Source of the DNA: Burkholderiales bacterium
Lineage (GTDB): Bacteria; Pseudomonadota; Gammaproteobacteria; Burkholderiales; SG8-41
Length of the DNA: 31,781 nt
Reading direction: 5' to 3'
Assembly (NCBI GenBank): GCA_019746155.1
Contig: JAIESJ010000247.1
Coordinates: 1-31,781 of the forward strand
Part shown: positions 7,638-14,689 of the stretch, piece after piece
Layout of the letters: each line of letters begins with the position of its first letter
How positions within the stretch are numbered: the stretch's first letter is position 1
Notes under the pieces: generated by a model
The model's input: only the letters and a program-made list of their open reading frames with translations
What the model was told of the DNA's origin: nothing
The model's database searches: none
Translations under genes and position numbers: made by a program

Positions 7638-8192
7638 CAGATCGGCGTCTGCCGGGTTGGCGCCCAGCCAGACGCGCAGCAGTGCTGTGTTGAAATCGGC
7701 GCCGCGAATGGTGCCTTTGGCTTCGCCATTGACCATGATCCGCGTGCCGGTATCCGGGATATAGTCGATCAGGATCACGTCACCCGCTTTCGCCGCCTTG
7801 ACCGCGCCGAAAATGCTTTCGAGTTGCTTGATTTGCGCCTCGAGCGCGGCCAGTTGTTCCGGCGTGTGGTTGTTTTTCAGCCCATCGTTCAGCGCCGATA
7901 GCAGTTGATCGGAGGAAAGATCGCGCAACAGGTGCATCGCCACCCGCTTGGGCCCGGCATCGTTCAACACCTCGGGCGCCGCGGCCATTTTCTGCTTCAG
8001 GTAAAGCGCCCCGACATAAACCCTGAAAACGAATCGGGTACGCACCCCGGCGCCGTTGAGCACCAGTTCCGGCCCCGACTCGGCTACGCGAATCCTGTCG
8101 GTCAGTTTGACACCCTCGACTTCGGCTGCGCCCACCGCCAAAGAGGACAAAAAACTATAAAAAAACAATGCGTTATAAAATATCAACCGCAT
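7611..8192 (-). CDS. Exported chalcone isomerase-like protein, copy A
   Basis: A 193-residue protein with a signal peptide (MRLIFYNALFFYSFLSSLAVGA, probable cleavage near AAEVEG), then a chalcone-isomerase-like domain. Family landmarks are the Arg-containing block GAGVRTRFVFRVYVGALYL (about residues 52-70), GPKRVAMHLLRDL, GDVILIDYIPDTGT and a C-terminal WLGANPAD. Bacterial members have no proven flavonoid activity, and related plant FAP proteins with this fold bind fatty acids, so a periplasmic lipid-binding role is plausible but unproven. Start: ATG with GGAGGGG about six bases upstream, a strong site; the longer open frame to 8861 only runs through the antisense of its neighbour. It is the downstream partner of a homologous gene 47 bp away, at the end of the beta-oxidation gene block. 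Confidence 0.87.
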   Translation of the reverse strand: MRLIFYNALFFYSFLSSLAVGAAEVEGVKLTDRIRVAESGPELVLNGAGVRTRFVFRVYVGALYLKQKMAAAPEVLNDAGPKRVAMHLLRDLSSDQLLSALNDGLKNNHTPEQLAALEAQIKQLESIFGAVKAAKAGDVILIDYIPDTGTRIMVNGEAKGTIRGADFNTALLRVWLGANPADADLKKAMLGGG

Positions 8193-8239
8193 CGATTCCC
8201 CTCCATTGGATCGCGCTGAAACGCTCTGCAAGAACAGCT

Positions 8240-8833
8240 TCAAGCCGCGCCGCCGCCGAGCATGGCGTCGCGCAGCCGGCCGTCCACCGGTTTCCTGCCG
8301 ATCCAGATGCGCAGCATCGCCTGGAAAAAATCCTCGCCCTTGATGGTGATTTTTTGCTCGCCGTTGACCGTGACGCGGGTGCCGACGCCGGGCAGATAAT
8401 CGAGATGGATCACCCCGCCCTTCTTGATGACGCCAATCGAATTCATCATGCGGTTCATGTCGCGAATGCGGCTTTCGATCAACGCCAGTTCGGCCGGGAT
8501 ATGGTTTGCGGCCAGCGCGTTGTTGAGCGAGGCGGTCAATTCCCGCGCCGTCAGCTCGTCGATCAGAACATGCATGGCCACCCGCTTGGGTCCGGGATCC
8601 CTGAGGACCCCGTCCGCATCGGTCTTTTTCCCGGTGAGATACAGCGCCCCCACGTAAACCTTGATGACGGCCATCTTGTAGCGCACGCTGGCACCGTTCA
8701 GTACGAGCCGGGGCCCGCCGTTGTCGAGCGCGGCCCTGTCCTCGACCTGAACGCCCTCGATTTCGACAGCGTGCGCAGCGCCCGCGCACAACACAAAAAC
8801 CAGCGCCGCGAACCAGACAAAATTGTCCCGCAT
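8240..8833 (-). CDS. Exported chalcone isomerase-like protein, copy B
   Basis: A 197-residue paralogue of the gene just downstream, alignable along its length. Shared blocks are LVLNGA-VR, KVYVGALYL, GPKRVAMH-L, LDYLPGVGTRVTVNGE and a C-terminal AMLGGG. The signal peptide is MRDNFVWFAALVFVLCAGAAHA, with a standard AxA cleavage site. The ATG at 8833 is chosen because it begins this signal peptide and has GGGGGAGG just upstream; an ATG 14 codons earlier (8875) would bury the signal sequence behind a polar extension. The gene follows the thiolase by 82 bp, so it may be read from the same transcript. The arginine of the CHI/FAP substrate pocket region is kept, but no catalytic claim can be made. 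Confidence 0.86.
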   Translation of the reverse strand: MRDNFVWFAALVFVLCAGAAHAVEIEGVQVEDRAALDNGGPRLVLNGASVRYKMAVIKVYVGALYLTGKKTDADGVLRDPGPKRVAMHVLIDELTARELTASLNNALAANHIPAELALIESRIRDMNRMMNSIGVIKKGGVIHLDYLPGVGTRVTVNGEQKITIKGEDFFQAMLRIWIGRKPVDGRLRDAMLGGGAA

Positions 8834-8915
8834 TATCCTCCCCCCAACGGCAAATCCGCATTCCGCCGCGCGCATAAATGCACAGCCCTGCCGCCGCGGC
8901 CGGCGGTCTGTTCTG

Positions 8916-10115
8916 CTACAGCGCTTCGAACACGCCTGCCGCGCCCATGCCGGTGCCGATGCACATCGTCACCATGCCGTACTTCTTCTTGTGGCGCCGC
9001 AGGCCGTGCAGCAGCGTCGCCACGCGGATGGCGCCGGTGGCGCCGAGCGGATGGCCGAGCGCAATCGCACTGCCCAGCGGATTGACGCGGGCATGATCAA
9101 GTCCGAGTTCCTTCATCACCGCCAGCGACTGCGCCGCGAACGCCTCGTTCAGCTCGATCCAGTCGATATCGTCCTGCCTGAGCCCCACCCGCTGCAATAC
9201 TTTGGGTATCGCCTTGACCGGGCCTATGCCCATGATCTCCGGCGGCACGCCGGCCACCGCGTAGCCCATGAAACGGCCCAGCGGCGCCATGGCGTAGCGT
9301 TTCATCGCCGCCTCGCTCATCAGTACCACGGCGCCCGCGCCGTCCGACATCTGCGAGCTGTTTCCGGCGGTGACGCTGCCTGCGGCGGCAAACACCGGTT
9401 TCAGCCGGGCAAGCCCCTCGGGCGAAGTATCGCGGCGCGGCCCCTCATCATTTTCCACCTCGCGCGTTTTGATCTTGATCTCGCGACTGTCCAGGTCAGG
9501 CACCTTCTCGGTAACGACAAACGGCGTGATCTCGTCCCTGAACTCGCCTGAATCCATCGCCCGCAGCGCGCGGCGGTGGCTTTCCGCGGCAAACATGTCC
9601 TGTTCCTCGCGGCTCACTTTCCATCGCGCGGCAACGCTCTCGGCGGTGATGCCCATGCCGTAGGCAATCGCAAGGTTCTCGTCCTTCTCGAAAATCGCCG
9701 GACTGTATGTCGGTTTGTTGCCGCCCAGCGGCACCATGCTCATGCTCTCGGTGCCGGCGGCGATCATGACGTCGGCCTCGCCCAGGCGTATGCGGTCGGC
9801 GGCAAACGCCACCGCCTGCACGCCCGAGGAGCAGAAGCGGTTGATGGTCAATCCCGGCACGTTGTCGGGAAATCCGGCGAGCAGCAGTCCGATGCGCGCT
9901 ACATTCATGCCTTGTTCGGCTTCCGGCATGGCGCAACCGACGATCACGTCCTCGACCGCCGCGGCATCCAGCCCCGGACATTTGCCGAGCGCCGCCTTCA
10001 GCACATACGCCAGCATGTCGTCCGGACGCACGTTCCTGAACATGCCGCGCGGCGCCTTGCCCACGGGAGTCCGCGTAGCTGCGACGATATATGCGTCTTG
10101 AACCTGTTTAGTCAT
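8916..10115 (-). CDS. Acetyl-CoA C-acyltransferase (thiolase)
   Basis: A 399-residue type II thiolase. It cleaves 3-ketoacyl-CoA with CoA to acetyl-CoA and a shortened acyl-CoA (or runs the reverse condensation). All catalytic elements are present: nucleophile Cys95 in NRFCSSGVQAV, His355 in GHPLGATGA, and Cys385 in CIGTGMGAA near the end. Length is normal for a single-chain thiolase (about 390-400). Start: ATG with AAGGGG upstream. It lies 156 bp after the fused 3-hydroxyacyl-CoA dehydrogenase/enoyl-CoA hydratase gene, the usual fadB-fadA type pairing, which favours a beta-oxidation role over PHB-type biosynthesis. A GC-rich 6-bp hairpin at 8891-8906 follows the stop but has no T-tract. Confidence 0.93.
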   Translation of the reverse strand: MTKQVQDAYIVAATRTPVGKAPRGMFRNVRPDDMLAYVLKAALGKCPGLDAAAVEDVIVGCAMPEAEQGMNVARIGLLLAGFPDNVPGLTINRFCSSGVQAVAFAADRIRLGEADVMIAAGTESMSMVPLGGNKPTYSPAIFEKDENLAIAYGMGITAESVAARWKVSREEQDMFAAESHRRALRAMDSGEFRDEITPFVVTEKVPDLDSREIKIKTREVENDEGPRRDTSPEGLARLKPVFAAAGSVTAGNSSQMSDGAGAVVLMSEAAMKRYAMAPLGRFMGYAVAGVPPEIMGIGPVKAIPKVLQRVGLRQDDIDWIELNEAFAAQSLAVMKELGLDHARVNPLGSAIALGHPLGATGAIRVATLLHGLRRHKKKYGMVTMCIGTGMGAAGVFEAL

Positions 10116-10138
10116 AAGCCACCCCTTGGTGACGAAGG

Positions 10139-10272
10139 GTAAAACGTGAAAGGTAAAAAGTGATCCCCCTCACCCTGCCCGCCCCCTCGCCCGCTGTGCA
10201 AGCTCTCCCCTGGTAACGGTGGAGAGGGTTTTTCCACATTTCACGTTTCACTTTTCACGTTTCACGTTTCAC
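10139..10272. repeat. Inverted heptamer arrays around a GC-rich palindrome
   Basis: On the left are four 7-bp units (GTAAAAC, GTGAAAG, GTAAAAA, GTGATCC; 10139-10166). On the right are five units of NTTTCAC (10238-10272) in inverse orientation, the last base falling in the stop codon of the gene at 10272. Between them is CCCTCACCC-type DNA with CTCTCC/GGAGAG arms (copy 2 of the GC-rich repeat). The whole gap between the HADH/ECH and thiolase genes could fold into one large imperfect hairpin. Confidence 0.8.
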
Positions 10273-12761
10273 TAGTTTCTCAGCGGCTTTCCCGTCTTCA
10301 GCATATGCTCTATTCGCTCCTGCGTCTTTTCAGTTGCGATCAGTTCCATGAAATTCCGGCGTTCGAGGTCGAGGAACCACTGCTCGTCCACGAGACTTCC
10401 GCCTTCGATATCGCCGCCGCACATCACGGTGGCGACTTTGCGGCCGATCAGGTAATCGTGCTCCGAAATGTAGCCGCCGGCCAGCATGTTTTCCATGAAG
10501 GCCCGGATGGTGGCAATCGCGCTGCGCCCCGCAACCGGGATCGCCCGCGGCTTGAGCGGCGGCCGATAGCCGGCCGCGGCCAGCGCGCGCAGTTCGGCCT
10601 TGGCTATTTCGAGCAGCTCGAAGCGGTTCATCACGATCCTGTCGGTCGGGCGCAGATAACCGATCTCGCGCGCGTGTTCCGCGCTGCGGCCGGTTTCGGC
10701 CATCGCCACCGCCTTGAAGTACTTTTGCAGGTAGGGCGACATGTCGCCGCCCCTGGCGTCGGCCGCCGCGCGCAGCGCGAATTCCTTGCAGCCGCCGCCG
10801 GCGGGAATCAGGCCGACGCCGACCTCGACCAGGCCGATGTAGCTCTCGAGTGTGGCCACCGCGCGGTCGCAATGCATGATGAACTCGCAGCCGCCGCCCA
10901 GCGCCAGCCCGTCGACCGCCGCCACCGTCGGCACCATCGAGTACTTCAGCTGCTGCGTGGTGTATTGGAACTGTTCGACCAGATGCTCGACTTCGGCGAG
11001 TTTGCCCGCCATCAGCTGATCGGCGACACCCAGTTGACGCGCCGCCTTGAGCGCCAGCGACTCCGCCTGGCGCTTGAATTGCCTGAAGAATTTACCGACC
11101 GCCGAAGGCTGTCCGGGTTTGCCGCCGCCCGCCGGCGTTTTCTTGAGGTTGGCCCCGACCGAGAACGGCGGCTCGGTCTGCCAGATCAGGAGGCCCAGGT
11201 AGTTGCGCTCGGCCTCCTCGATGGCCTGCAGCACGCCGTCGAGCACGTCGTCACCGATGGCATGCATGCGGCTTTTGAAGCTGACAATGGCGATATCGTC
11301 GCCGGTGTGCCAGCAGCGCACGCCGTCGGTCTCGAAAATCGTCTCGCCGTACCGCGTGTCCTCCCCGAGCAGGCGGTCGGGAAATGCCTGGCGCCGGTAC
11401 ACCGGCAGGGTCGAGCGCGGCTGATAGGCATGCGTCGCCGGCGCGAAGGAACCCTGCGGGCCGTGCACGCCGCTGCGTCCGGGTTCCATCGCCCACGCCG
11501 GCAAGGAGATGTGCGCCATGGCCTTGCCGGCGGCGATGTCTTCCGCAATCCAGTTGGCGATCCTGCTCCAGCCCGCCGCCTGCCACAGTTCGAAAGGCCC
11601 GCGCTCCCAGCCAAAGCCCCAGCGAATCGCGAAATCGAGATCGCGCGCATTGCCGGCGATTTCTTCCAGGTGCACCGCGCAATAATGGAAGGAATCACGA
11701 AAGATGGACCACAGGAACTGCGCCTGGGGATGAGTGCTCGCATGCAATTGCGCGAACCGCTCCGCCGGGATCTTGTTCTTGAGAATCTCCACCACTGACT
11801 CGTCGGCCTTGCCCTCGGCCAAACGATAGTTGCCGGTGGCGGGATCGAGCACGTGAATGTCCTTGCCCTGCTTCTGATACACGCCGCGTTTCGCCTTCTG
11901 CCCGAGCGCGCCCTGGTCGATCAGCGTCCTGAGCCAGGCCGGCACGTCGTAATACCGGTGCCACGGGTCGCCGGGCAGCGTCTCCTTCATGGTGTTGACC
12001 ACGTGCGCGAAAGTATCGAGACCGACCACGTCGGCGGTGCGGAAAGTCGCGCTCTTGGGCCGCCCGATCAGCGCGCCGGTCAGCGCATCGACGGTATCGA
12101 AACCGAGTTTGAACTGCTGCGCGTGGTGGATCGTCGCCAACATGGAAAACACGCCGACGCGGTTGGCGATGAAGTTGGGCGTGTCCTTGGCACGGATCAC
12201 GCCTTTGCCGAGCGTGGTGACGAGGAATTTTTCGAGATCGTCGAGTATGGCCGGATCGGTTTCCCTGCACGCGATCAGCTCGACCAGATGCATATAGCGC
12301 GGCGGATTGAAAAAGTGCACGCCACAGAATCTTTTCCGCAATTCCTGCGGCAAAGATTCTGAAAGTTTATTTACCGATAACCCCGAGGTATTGGTGGCGA
12401 AGATGGCGCGGTCGCTGATATGGGGCGCAACTCTCCGGTAGAGGTCGGCTTTCCAATCCATCCGTTCCGAAATGGCTTCGATGACCACGTCACACTCTTT
12501 GAGCAAATCGAGATGCTGGTCATAGTTCGCCGCTTGAATAAAGCCCGCTTTTGACGAAGTCGAAAGCGGGCTTGGTTCGAGCTTCCTCAGATTATCGACC
12601 GCTTTCAGCACGTTGCCGTTGGGATCGCCTTCCTTGGCGGGCAACTCGAACAGGACGGCCTCGACGTTGGCGTTGACCAGATGCGCCGCAATCTGGGCGC
12701 CCATCACGCCGGCGCCGAGCACGGCGGCCTTGCGCACGATAAAGGGTGAGGCAGTGGACAT
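10272..12761 (-). CDS. Fused 3-hydroxyacyl-CoA dehydrogenase / enoyl-CoA hydratase
   Basis: An 829-residue bifunctional beta-oxidation enzyme with the dehydrogenase first and the hydratase last, as in FadN-type proteins and opposite to E. coli FadB. The NAD site is AAVLGAGVMGAQIA (glycines 16, 18, 21). ATNTSGLSV and VHFFNPPRYM mark the dehydrogenase catalytic region near residues 120-150. The crotonase domain is at about 500-760; it shows VDGLALGGGCEF and LVEVGVGLIPAGGG, each carrying one of the two hydratase Glu residues. It should hydrate trans-2-enoyl-CoA and oxidise the product to 3-ketoacyl-CoA for the thiolase coded next. Start: ATG with GAGGGG about six bases upstream. The stop codon shares a base with a heptamer array. 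Confidence 0.93.
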   Translation of the reverse strand: MSTASPFIVRKAAVLGAGVMGAQIAAHLVNANVEAVLFELPAKEGDPNGNVLKAVDNLRKLEPSPLSTSSKAGFIQAANYDQHLDLLKECDVVIEAISERMDWKADLYRRVAPHISDRAIFATNTSGLSVNKLSESLPQELRKRFCGVHFFNPPRYMHLVELIACRETDPAILDDLEKFLVTTLGKGVIRAKDTPNFIANRVGVFSMLATIHHAQQFKLGFDTVDALTGALIGRPKSATFRTADVVGLDTFAHVVNTMKETLPGDPWHRYYDVPAWLRTLIDQGALGQKAKRGVYQKQGKDIHVLDPATGNYRLAEGKADESVVEILKNKIPAERFAQLHASTHPQAQFLWSIFRDSFHYCAVHLEEIAGNARDLDFAIRWGFGWERGPFELWQAAGWSRIANWIAEDIAAGKAMAHISLPAWAMEPGRSGVHGPQGSFAPATHAYQPRSTLPVYRRQAFPDRLLGEDTRYGETIFETDGVRCWHTGDDIAIVSFKSRMHAIGDDVLDGVLQAIEEAERNYLGLLIWQTEPPFSVGANLKKTPAGGGKPGQPSAVGKFFRQFKRQAESLALKAARQLGVADQLMAGKLAEVEHLVEQFQYTTQQLKYSMVPTVAAVDGLALGGGCEFIMHCDRAVATLESYIGLVEVGVGLIPAGGGCKEFALRAAADARGGDMSPYLQKYFKAVAMAETGRSAEHAREIGYLRPTDRIVMNRFELLEIAKAELRALAAAGYRPPLKPRAIPVAGRSAIATIRAFMENMLAGGYISEHDYLIGRKVATVMCGGDIEGGSLVDEQWFLDLERRNFMELIATEKTQERIEHMLKTGKPLRN

Positions 12762-12817
12762 AGGATCCCCTCGATTAGTCGGGGAATTCTAGCATGCCAA
12801 AGCACACGCAATAGATA

Positions 12818-12847
12818 GGCCGGACAGCGTCGTCACGCTGCCCGGCC
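12818..12847 (-). terminator. GC-rich hairpin between fadL and the HADH/ECH gene
   Basis: GGCCGG-A-CAGCGT (12818-12830) pairs with ACGCTG-C-CCGGCC (12835-12847) around a CGTC loop: a 13-bp stem with one A-C mismatch. It follows the fadL stop by 12 bp on the minus strand and fits a transcription-stop or mRNA-end hairpin, though only a weak T-containing stretch follows. Confidence 0.5.
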
Positions 12848-12859
12848 GGACATTAACAA

Positions 12860-14131
12860 CTAGAATGAGTGCGAGTACTGTACCGAAAAAATGTCGGCTT
12901 TGTTATCAAACTTTCCAACCAGCGCACCGGGCACACCGGTAATCGTTACGTTCACGTTCGCGTCTCGGACGAACTCGTGGGCGTAGCCGAATTCAAGCAC
13001 TCCGGATTTTGACAGCCGATACTGGATTCCAGCGGCAACCCAGAACCGGTCCTGATCCGGCAGACGTGGAGTACGTGTAGCGTCTTTCGTGGGTGTCCGA
13101 TCGTAAGCCAGACCGAAGCGCAGCTTCGCCTGATCGCTCCACCTGTAGTTGGCGCCGACGCCGAAGCGCCAGGTATCGCTCCACTGGAAAGCCAGCGACG
13201 TAAGCGTTGTGCCCGCCGCTGCACCGGCGCCCGTGGCCGTAGTCCGAATGACGTTGAGCTGCTGAATCTGGCTCCAGCGCGTCCAGGTGATATCACCCAT
13301 CACATCCCACTTGGGGTTAAGTGTGGTGAAAAAGCTGGCGGACGCACTTTCAGGCACTCTCAAGTCGGCTCTGACGTTACTGCCGAGCAACGCACCCGAA
13401 GTGCCGCTGAAGCTCGCCGTACCTCCCAGGTCGTACTTGATTGAAGAACGATAGGTAAGGCCAACGCGTGTACTGGGTGCCGCCTGTATGATTATCCCCA
13501 AATTGTATCCGTAGCCTATGTCATCGGCTTTAAGTGTCAGATTTCCTGCAGCGGCCGATCCGGCGAACGCCGAGAGCTCTGCATCGAGCTTCTGCACGCT
13601 GACCCCGCCGCCGACAGAGACCTTGTCGTTCACCCTGTAGGCGAGCGACGGATTGATGTTGACGGTCTTGATTTCCGACTTCAGCGCGGTCAGCTGCCCG
13701 CGCCAGCCTGCATCATATTCCGTCTTCAGGCCGAAAGGCACGTTCAACGCTATCCCGAAGCGCAGATTCGGATTGATGTCCGTGGTAAAGAACAGATTGG
13801 GAACCAGTGCCCAGTCTCCTCCATCTCCGCCCTCGCCTGTGCCCGGCGCGGCGAACGCGCCGCTCGAACCCGTATTGGAAAACTTGAAGGACGGCTTCAG
13901 GAAGTGGCCTGCCGCGGTGAACTGCTTTCCGGAGGGAAGCGCCATCATCGCCGCAGGATTGGACCAAACCACGCTCGCGTCATCGGCAACCGCAGCGCCT
14001 CCTGAAAAGGCATTTCCTGTCCCGCTCCCGCTTTGTGTAGCTATTCCGAATCCGCCCGCGATAGCCCCCGTCCCCATTCCCGCCATTGCGGAGGCTAACG
14101 ATAACATAATGATTTTATTTTGTTTTTTCAT
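12860..14131 (-). CDS. fadL: Outer-membrane long-chain fatty acid transporter FadL/OmpP1/TodX
   Basis: A 423-residue outer-membrane beta-barrel protein. It has a signal peptide (KKQNKIIMLSLASAMAGMGTGAIA), the family's N-terminal hatch segment GNAFSGGAAVADDASVVWSNPAAM, alternating barrel strands, and a C-terminal Phe in VQYSHSF for barrel assembly. FadL proteins move long-chain fatty acids, and in some relatives aromatic hydrocarbons, across the outer membrane. The position among acyl-CoA ligase and beta-oxidation genes favours fatty acids. Start: ATG with AGGAG six bases upstream. A promoter-like pair (14190-14217) lies about 60 bp upstream, and a hairpin (12818-12847) follows the stop, so it may be a one-gene unit inside the cluster. 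Base use is less GC-rich than the enzymes, as is common for porins. Confidence 0.93.
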   Translation of the reverse strand: MKKQNKIIMLSLASAMAGMGTGAIAGGFGIATQSGSGTGNAFSGGAAVADDASVVWSNPAAMMALPSGKQFTAAGHFLKPSFKFSNTGSSGAFAAPGTGEGGDGGDWALVPNLFFTTDINPNLRFGIALNVPFGLKTEYDAGWRGQLTALKSEIKTVNINPSLAYRVNDKVSVGGGVSVQKLDAELSAFAGSAAAGNLTLKADDIGYGYNLGIIIQAAPSTRVGLTYRSSIKYDLGGTASFSGTSGALLGSNVRADLRVPESASASFFTTLNPKWDVMGDITWTRWSQIQQLNVIRTTATGAGAAAGTTLTSLAFQWSDTWRFGVGANYRWSDQAKLRFGLAYDRTPTKDATRTPRLPDQDRFWVAAGIQYRLSKSGVLEFGYAHEFVRDANVNVTITGVPGALVGKFDNKADIFSVQYSHSF

Positions 14132-14189
14132 GCATCGCTCCTTTGATAATCGTTGAACTTGCTCCGATCATTTCTTGGCTACCGCACCC

Positions 14190-14217
14190 ATTCTACTCCG
14201 TACCGAACTTTTGACAA
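14190..14217 (-). promoter_or_regulatory. fadL: Sigma-70-like promoter for fadL
   Basis: Read on the minus strand, TTGTCA (14217-14212) is separated by 16 bp from TAGAAT (14195-14190); each matches the consensus at five of six positions. Transcription would begin near 14183 and give a leader of about 50 nt to the fadL ATG at 14131. This is the best-matching promoter seen in the window. Confidence 0.55.
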
Positions 14218-14239
14218 CAAAATCACGAAAGCCCAAGCG

Positions 14240-14662
14240 TCATTGTTGCGCGGATACAACGCGCGGGCGGCGGTTGTTGTCCACCGCCACATAGGTCAGC
14301 GTTGCTTCGGTCACCTTGACGCATTCCAGCTCGTCGGGCCGGCGCTGGGCATAGACCTCGACGTTGACGGTGATCGAGGTGCGCCCGACGCGCACCACCT
14401 CGGCATAAATGCTCACCAGGTCGCCCACCATCACCGGCTGCCGGAACTGGAACGAGTTGACCGCCACCGTCGCGACCCGGCCCTTGGCCAGCCGCATCGC
14501 CGGTATGCTGCCGGCGAGGTCGACCTGAGCCATGATCCAGCCGCCGAAAATATCGCCGGTGTGGTTGGCGTCGGCCGGCATTGGCACCACGCGCAGCGTC
14601 GGCTCCTTTCCGACGGGCAGCGCCGTCACCCCCTGTTGCCGTTCCGCCCCGTCACTGTTCAC
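14240..14662 (-). CDS. Acyl-CoA thioesterase, YciA-like hotdog fold
   Basis: A 140-residue hotdog-fold acyl-CoA thioesterase, which hydrolyses acyl-CoA to the free acid and CoA. The signature DANHTGDIFGGWIMAQVD (residues 31-48) is the YciA/BFIT-type active-site block, with Asp48 at the position of the family's catalytic Asp; GDLVSIYAEVVRVGRTSITV forms the second conserved strand region. Length is typical (about 130-160). The start is a GTG at 14662 that lies inside a 7-bp repeat array; the array also supplies the only Shine-Dalgarno-like sequence (GAGGGG) about seven bases before it. The gene follows the long-chain acyl-CoA synthetase by 27 bp, so the two opposing activities are probably co-expressed. 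No other in-frame start fits better. Confidence 0.88.
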   Translation of the reverse strand: MNSDGAERQQGVTALPVGKEPTLRVVPMPADANHTGDIFGGWIMAQVDLAGSIPAMRLAKGRVATVAVNSFQFRQPVMVGDLVSIYAEVVRVGRTSITVNVEVYAQRRPDELECVKVTEATLTYVAVDNNRRPRVVSAQQ

Positions 14663-14683
14663 TTTTCACCCCTCACTCTTCAC
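14652..14683. repeat. Heptamer array containing the thioesterase start codon
   Basis: TCAC recurs at exactly 7-bp steps (14652, 14659, 14666, 14673, 14680), giving five units of the form NNNTCAC. On the minus strand these read GTGA-rich units, and one of them is the GTG start of the thioesterase. Unlike most arrays in the window, no inverted partner was seen close by. Confidence 0.75.
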
Positions 14684-14689
14684 TGCCAG

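Noticed and set aside
8193..8861. Long N-terminal extension of CHI-like copy A
   Set aside because: This part lies over copy B in a different frame and lacks any protein likeness; the ATG at 8192 has a strong ribosome site and a signal peptide.
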